A DNA stretch of 10,189 bases from Aliarcobacter butzleri. Its GTDB lineage: Bacteria; Campylobacterota; Campylobacteria; Campylobacterales; Arcobacteraceae. The translations under genes and the position numbers were made by a program. How positions within the stretch are numbered: position 1 is the first letter of the stretch; every line of letters begins with the position of its first letter. The notes below the pieces were generated by a model. It saw nothing but the letters and a program-made list of their open reading frames with translations. It was not told where the DNA came from and made no database searches. The stretch covers positions 1-10,189 of the forward strand of contig JAAYJJ010000124.1 of the NCBI GenBank assembly GCA_012522985.1. The letters are read 5' to 3'. Shown here one piece after another: positions 6,983-10,189 of the stretch.

Positions 6983-7963
6983 ATGTTTAATAAAACAAAG
7001 TTAAAATTTGATGATATATTTGATGGACTCTTAAGCGATGATGAAATAAGAGAGTATCTAATAAGTCTATATGAAAAAGGGGAAGATGCAGAGGATATTG
7101 CAGGAGCTGCAAGTGCTATGAGGGAGCATTCTGTACTTTTACCAATACCATATGAGTTTGAGTTAAAACTTGTTGATAACTGCGGAACAGGTGGAGATAA
7201 AAGTAGTAGTTTCAATGTATCAAGTACAGTCTCTTTACTACTAGCTGCTTGTGGATGTTATGTAGCAAAACATGGAAATAGAAGTGTAACTAGTAATAGT
7301 GGAAGTGCTGATATGCTTGAAGCTTTGGGAGTAAATCTAAATGTAGATTTTAGTAAGCAAGTACAGATGCTAACAGAAACAGGATTTATTTTTATGTTTG
7401 CAGTTAATCACCATCCAGCAATGGCTAGGATTATGCCTATTAGAAAGTCTATTCCACATAGGACAATATTAAATATCTTAGGACCTTTGACCAACCCAGC
7501 TGGTGCAGTAAAACAGCTTATTGGTGTATTTGATAAAGAGTATATACATAAAATGGTGGAAGCTTTGAAGCTTTTGGGAGCAAAAAGGGTTATGGTAGTA
7601 AGTAGTGCTGATGGGCTTGATGAGATAAGTATAAGTGATGTTACATATGCTACTACTTTGATAGATGGTGTTATTGAGGATTTGATTATAGATCCAAGAG
7701 ATTATGGATTTGAAATATATCCTTTTGATGATATCAAAGGTGGAAGTGCCAAAGAAAATGCAGCTATTACTAGAGGAATACTAGAAGGTACTATAAAAGG
7801 TGCAAAGCTTGATATAGTACTTCTTAACACTGCTGCGGCCTTATTAGTAGATGGTATGGTAGATAATATGCATGATGGTATCAAAATAGCAAAAGAAGCT
7901 ATTGAAAGTGGCAAAGCAAAAGAGAAACTAGAGCAGATTATTGAAGTTTCACAAGGCTTGTAG
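6983..7963 (+). CDS. trpD: Anthranilate phosphoribosyltransferase
   Basis: The enzyme transfers phosphoribose from PRPP to anthranilate in tryptophan synthesis, in the cytoplasm. The 326 residues are near the family norm (about 330-345). Motifs: DNCGTGGD (65-72) binding PRPP, KHGNRSVTS (96-104), GSAD (107-110), HRTILNILGPLTNP (159-172) with the anthranilate-binding Arg R160, and DGLDE (210-214) with the metal-binding Asp-Glu pair. All expected active-site motifs are present, so it looks functional, though some TrpD relatives use other aromatic substrates. AGGAAGGA lies just before the ATG. It is not beside other trp genes; instead it sits between an S4 protein and tsaE. It has no fused TrpG domain, unlike the TrpGD of Campylobacter jejuni. 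Confidence 0.95.
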   Translation: MFNKTKLKFDDIFDGLLSDDEIREYLISLYEKGEDAEDIAGAASAMREHSVLLPIPYEFELKLVDNCGTGGDKSSSFNVSSTVSLLLAACGCYVAKHGNRSVTSNSGSADMLEALGVNLNVDFSKQVQMLTETGFIFMFAVNHHPAMARIMPIRKSIPHRTILNILGPLTNPAGAVKQLIGVFDKEYIHKMVEALKLLGAKRVMVVSSADGLDEISISDVTYATTLIDGVIEDLIIDPRDYGFEIYPFDDIKGGSAKENAAITRGILEGTIKGAKLDIVLLNTAAALLVDGMVDNMHDGIKIAKEAIESGKAKEKLEQIIEVSQGL

Positions 7964-7964
7964 T

Positions 7965-8381
7965 GTGAATTATAGTTTTGTTGTAGGCTTAAATGATATA
8001 CAAAAAGTAGTTAGCTATCTAAAAGAACAAATATCAAATAAAGATTATGTAATACTCTTAAGAGGTGATTTAGCAAGTGGAAAAACTACTTTAGTAAAAG
8101 AGTTTGTAAATAGTTTAGATATAAAAGAGTCTGTAACTTCACCTACATTTTCTATTCAAAGCCTTTATGGAGATAATATATATCATTATGATGTTTATAA
8201 TAAAAGTTTAAATGAATTTATATCTTTAGGACTTTTAGAAGAGTTTGAAAAGCAAGGTATCCATTTTGTAGAGTGGGGTGATGAAAAACTAGAAGATATT
8301 TTATATTCATATGGATTTAGACTTTTAATAGTTACTATTAATAAATTGGAAAATAAAAGAGAGTATTTAATAAATGAATAA
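7965..8381 (+). CDS. tsaE: tRNA t6A biosynthesis ATPase TsaE
   Basis: TsaE is the small ATPase that works with TsaB and TsaD to make N6-threonylcarbamoyladenosine at position 37 of ANN-decoding tRNAs. With the GTG start at 7965 the protein is 138 residues, typical for the family. Features: Walker A GDLASGKT (34-41), the switch motif TSPTF (58-62), HYDVY (74-78) and EWGD (103-106). I chose GTG at 7965 because AAGG (7953-7956) lies eight bases upstream and the start falls just after the trpD stop. A TTG at 7941 in the same frame would add 8 residues and overlap trpD by 23 bases. The gene ends 8 bases inside lptB. The Walker A has Ala-Ser where the common form is Gly-Ala. Confidence 0.92.
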   Translation: MNYSFVVGLNDIQKVVSYLKEQISNKDYVILLRGDLASGKTTLVKEFVNSLDIKESVTSPTFSIQSLYGDNIYHYDVYNKSLNEFISLGLLEEFEKQGIHFVEWGDEKLEDILYSYGFRLLIVTINKLENKREYLINE

Positions 8382-9105
8382 AATTCATAGTTTAGAAATC
8401 AAAGATATAACCAAACAAATCAAAAAAACAAAGATACTACATGGTATCAATCTATATATAAAAAGTGGTGAAGTAGTAGGGCTTTTAGGACCAAATGGTG
8501 CAGGAAAAACAACTACATTTTATACTATTTGTGGACTTGTTGAGCCAAGTAGTGGTAATGTCTATTTTAATGGTGAAGATATTACATCTTTACCACTACA
8601 CAAAAGAGCTCTCAAAGGAATAGGCTATCTTCCTCAAGAGTCATCTATATTTAAAGAGCTATCAATAGAAGACAATCTTTTATTAGCCGCAGAGATAATA
8701 TATAAAGATAAAGAGCTTCAAAACAAAAGAGTTGAAGAGATGCTTAGTATTTTTAATATAGAGCCTATTAGACAAAGAAAAGGTGTTAGTTTAAGTGGTG
8801 GAGAAAGACGAAGAGCAGAGATAGCAAGAGCCTTGATCTCTAAACCAAAATTTTTACTTCTTGATGAACCCTTTGCTGGAGTAGATCCTATAGCGGTAAA
8901 AGATATTCAAGAGATTATTGCTGAGCTTAAAAAGCTTGGTATTGGAGTACTTATAACAGATCATAATGTTAGAGAGACTTTAGCTATTTGTGATAGAGCT
9001 TATGTTATGAAAAATGGGGCTGTTTTGGCTAGTGGAAATAGTGATGAGATCAAAGCTGATAGCTCTGTAAGAGAGCATTATTTGGGAGAATCTTTTAGTT
9101 TTTAA
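8374..9105 (+). CDS. lptB: LPS export ABC transporter ATP-binding protein LptB
   Basis: LptB is the cytoplasmic ATPase that drives the LptFG transporter, pulling lipopolysaccharide from the inner membrane to the Lpt bridge. The 243 residues match the family. Seen: Walker A GPNGAGKT (39-46), Q-loop Q88 in GYLPQESSIF, the ABC signature LSGGE (140-144) followed by RRRAEIARAL, Walker B FLLLDEP (160-166) with catalytic E165, D-loop after FAGVDP, and switch His H197 in ITDHNVRETL. These extended motifs separate LptB from amino-acid transporters such as LivF. The ATG overlaps the tsaE end by 8 bases, implying coupling. In Campylobacter jejuni rpoN follows this gene; here a non-coding region and the oppositely oriented hemE follow. 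Confidence 0.96.
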   Translation: MNKIHSLEIKDITKQIKKTKILHGINLYIKSGEVVGLLGPNGAGKTTTFYTICGLVEPSSGNVYFNGEDITSLPLHKRALKGIGYLPQESSIFKELSIEDNLLLAAEIIYKDKELQNKRVEEMLSIFNIEPIRQRKGVSLSGGERRRAEIARALISKPKFLLLDEPFAGVDPIAVKDIQEIIAELKKLGIGVLITDHNVRETLAICDRAYVMKNGAVLASGNSDEIKADSSVREHYLGESFSF

Positions 9106-9129
9106 CTAAATTTTACTTATTTATTTTAA

Positions 9130-9169
9130 TCTTAATCACCTTTTTCACCCGCGAAAAAAGTAATCAAAA
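9130..9169 (-). other. Long stem-loop with minus-strand-specific G-U pairs
   Basis: On the minus strand, GATTACTTTTTTC (9165-9153), a six-base GCGGGT loop (9152-9147) and GAAAAAGGTGATT (9146-9134) form a 13-bp stem that includes three G-U pairs. Four more pairs, one of them G-U, extend it to 9130 and 9169. On the plus strand the same positions become A-C mismatches, so the stable RNA form belongs to minus-strand transcription, the sense of hemE. It lies about 170 bases past the hemE stop. ACCCGC (9147-9152) can also pair with GCGGGT at 9181-9186, an alternative fold. Function is unknown. Confidence 0.5.
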
Positions 9170-9246
9170 AAGCTCGTAAAGCGGGTTGGTTTTTTAGGCT
9201 CTTTCGTCATAATTTTCTAAAAATGCAAAGCTTTACATATATGGAA

Positions 9247-9289
9247 GTGAGGCTTTTAACCTCACCAAATATTTATCAAAGGGTTGGTG
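9247..9289. terminator. Two overlapping hairpins between lptB and hemE
   Basis: GTGAGG (9247-9252) pairs with CCTCAC (9260-9265) around a 7-base loop. CACCAA (9263-9268) pairs with TTGGTG (9284-9289) around a 15-base loop and is followed on the plus strand by TTTTAAATATT. The two stems share bases 9263-9265, so they exclude each other when both are full length. The region lies between convergent genes, where terminators for both are expected. The first is the better hairpin for hemE and the second for plus-strand transcripts. Neither has a perfect T-run. Confidence 0.4.
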
Positions 9290-9316
9290 TTTTAAATATT
9301 CGTACTCAATACTAAT

Positions 9317-9344
9317 CACCAATAACTACTCACTAATAACTACT
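9317..9344. repeat. 14-bp tandem duplication over the hemE stop codon
   Basis: CACCAATAACTACT (9317-9330) is followed directly by CACTAATAACTACT (9331-9344), identical but for one base. The second copy contains the hemE stop (complement of 9340-9342). A decayed further copy may precede it (ACTAATCAC near 9311). The unit is not a multiple of three, so a copy gain lies outside the coding frame and extends only the 3' untranslated region. Confidence 0.6.
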
Positions 9345-10189
9345 TCTGACTCACCCTATGACACTCTTGTATAAAGTGTTTTGCATGTTCTACAGGAACA
9401 TCTGGTAAAATACCATGTCCTAGGTTAAAAATATGTCCTTCACCTTGCATAATAGATTGGATCTCTTCTACACTTGCTGTAATTGCCTCTTTTGAGTAGA
9501 GTCTACATGGTTCCATATTACCTTGTAATACATATCTACTCCCAAGTTTTTCTTTTGCTAGTGACATAGGTGTAGCCCAATCAACTCCAAATACATCAAA
9601 GTTACCATATACTAAACCTTGTTCTATAAAGGATGCTATCCCTTTTGGAAACATAATAACAGGTATATGAGGGTACTTTTCTTTTAAGTACTCAGCTATT
9701 TCTACCATATATTTCCAACTAAACTCATCATACATATTTGGCTCAATAGCCGCAGCCCATGAATCAAAGATTTGTACTACATCTATTCCACTTTGGATCT
9801 GTTTTTCCATATATAGTTTTACTACATTAGTTACTTTTCTTAGGATTTTGTGTAGTAGTTCTGGGTTTGAATACATCATCTTTTTGCAGATATTGTATGT
9901 TTTTGTACCTTGTCCTTCTATCATATAAGTTGCCAATGTCCAAGGAGCACCAGTAAAGCCTATCAAAGCCTTTTCATCACCTCTAGCATCAAGCTCTTTT
10001 CTTAATATTTTGATAGTTTCATATACATATGTTAGTTTATCAGCAGCTTCTTCACCGTCAAGTAGGGCATCTACATCAGACTCATTTTTGATAGGTTTTT
10101 CAAAAACAGGACCTTCACCTTTGATAAAATCAAGTTTCATACCCATCTCATTTGGCACAACCAATATATCACTAAAAAGAATAGCAGCA
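9340..10189 (-). CDS. hemE: Uroporphyrinogen decarboxylase, N-terminus beyond the window
   Basis: HemE removes four carboxyl groups from uroporphyrinogen III to give coproporphyrinogen III in haem synthesis, in the cytoplasm. The frame is open through the right edge. The visible 282 residues include [17 protein letters not shown] at the edge, whose Asp corresponds to the conserved catalytic Asp, so about the first 55-60 residues of a roughly 340-residue protein are missing. Other motifs: [49 protein letters not shown] and [19 protein letters not shown] with the active-site His near the C-terminus. The TTG and ATG codons at 10164 and nearby are internal, not starts. The stop is TAG at 9342-9340, inside a short tandem repeat. 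The gene converges on lptB. Confidence 0.96.
   Translation of the reverse strand, partial: AAILFSDILVVPNEMGMKLDFIKGEGPVFEKPIKNESDVDALLDGEEAADKLTYVYETIKILRKELDARGDEKALIGFTGAPWTLATYMIEGQGTKTYNICKKMMYSNPELLHKILRKVTNVVKLYMEKQIQSGIDVVQIFDSWAAAIEPNMYDEFSWKYMVEIAEYLKEKYPHIPVIMFPKGIASFIEQGLVYGNFDVFGVDWATPMSLAKEKLGSRYVLQGNMEPCRLYSKEAITASVEEIQSIMQGEGHIFNLGHGILPDVPVEHAKHFIQECHRVSQK

Noticed and set aside
6961..7215. Minus-strand open frame inside trpD
   Set aside because: It is antisense to the trpD N-terminal domain and its Ser-rich translation has no recognisable motif; the same holds for the frame at 7702-7914.
7941..7964. TTG at 7941 as tsaE start
   Set aside because: It would overlap trpD by 23 bases and add residues unlike TsaE; GTG at 7965 has a better-placed AAGG and gives the usual N-terminus.
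9145..9210. Minus-strand 21-codon open frame with ATG at 9210, stop at 9145, ending FFDYFFRG
   Set aside because: It overlaps the hairpin, has no clear ribosome site and is too short to support as a gene from sequence alone.
1..10189. tRNA, rRNA, CRISPR arrays, insertion sequences, phage or plasmid origin
   Set aside because: No repeat-spacer pattern, transposase, integrase, rRNA segment or tRNA cloverleaf was recognised by eye on either strand; a covariance-model scan would be the decisive test for small RNAs.

Overview
The window is a gene-dense, AT-rich chromosomal segment from a member of the Campylobacterota (Epsilonproteobacteria). The best evidence is the orphan regulator at 1800-2471. 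Its DNA-binding half matches HP1043/HsrA of Helicobacter and Cj0355 of Campylobacter almost word for word (KGKPF, AIWEEPE, SPNVVEVSIN, RRRGYKFCY), and that family is a hallmark of the phylum. The TsaE-LptB pair, the extended AGCTATAAT promoters and the strong use of AGA and ATA codons agree with this. I cannot name the genus.

Layout. On the minus strand, an HsrA-type regulator (1800-2471) lies upstream of murA (455-1723), which overlaps by 4 bases an unrecognised gene (1-458) that runs off the left edge. Divergent from hsrA, a tight plus-strand operon (2674-5346) encodes a 6-phosphofructokinase, a class 1 fructose-1,6-bisphosphatase homologue with badly eroded active-site motifs, and a DUF89 metal-dependent phosphatase. 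It converges on argG (5397-6632, minus). Divergent from argG is a second compact plus-strand operon: an S4-domain protein of the RqcP/Hsp15 type, trpD, tsaE and lptB (6716-9105). It converges on hemE (9340-10189, minus), which is cut by the right edge. No stretch without a gene exceeds 300 bases; the longest are the 202-base hsrA/pfkA divergent region and the 234-base lptB/hemE convergent region, and both hold notable inverted repeats.

Functions. Most genes are housekeeping: peptidoglycan precursor synthesis (MurA), LPS export (LptB), tRNA t6A modification (TsaE), arginine, tryptophan and haem synthesis (ArgG, TrpD, HemE) and ribosome rescue (S4 protein). The unusual part is the pfkA / fbp-like / DUF89 operon. 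The FBPase-like protein keeps the fold signatures but has lost two or three metal ligands and at least two substrate-binding residues. It sits between an enzyme making fructose-1,6-bisphosphate and a phosphatase of a family linked to sugar-phosphate damage control. I infer, without proof, that the three form a functional unit in which the FBPase homologue is a sensor or regulatory partner rather than an enzyme. The other points worth checking are non-coding: an inverted repeat around a candidate murA promoter, a dyad in the pfkA promoter, and a long hairpin near 9130-9169 whose G-U pairs form only in minus-strand RNA.
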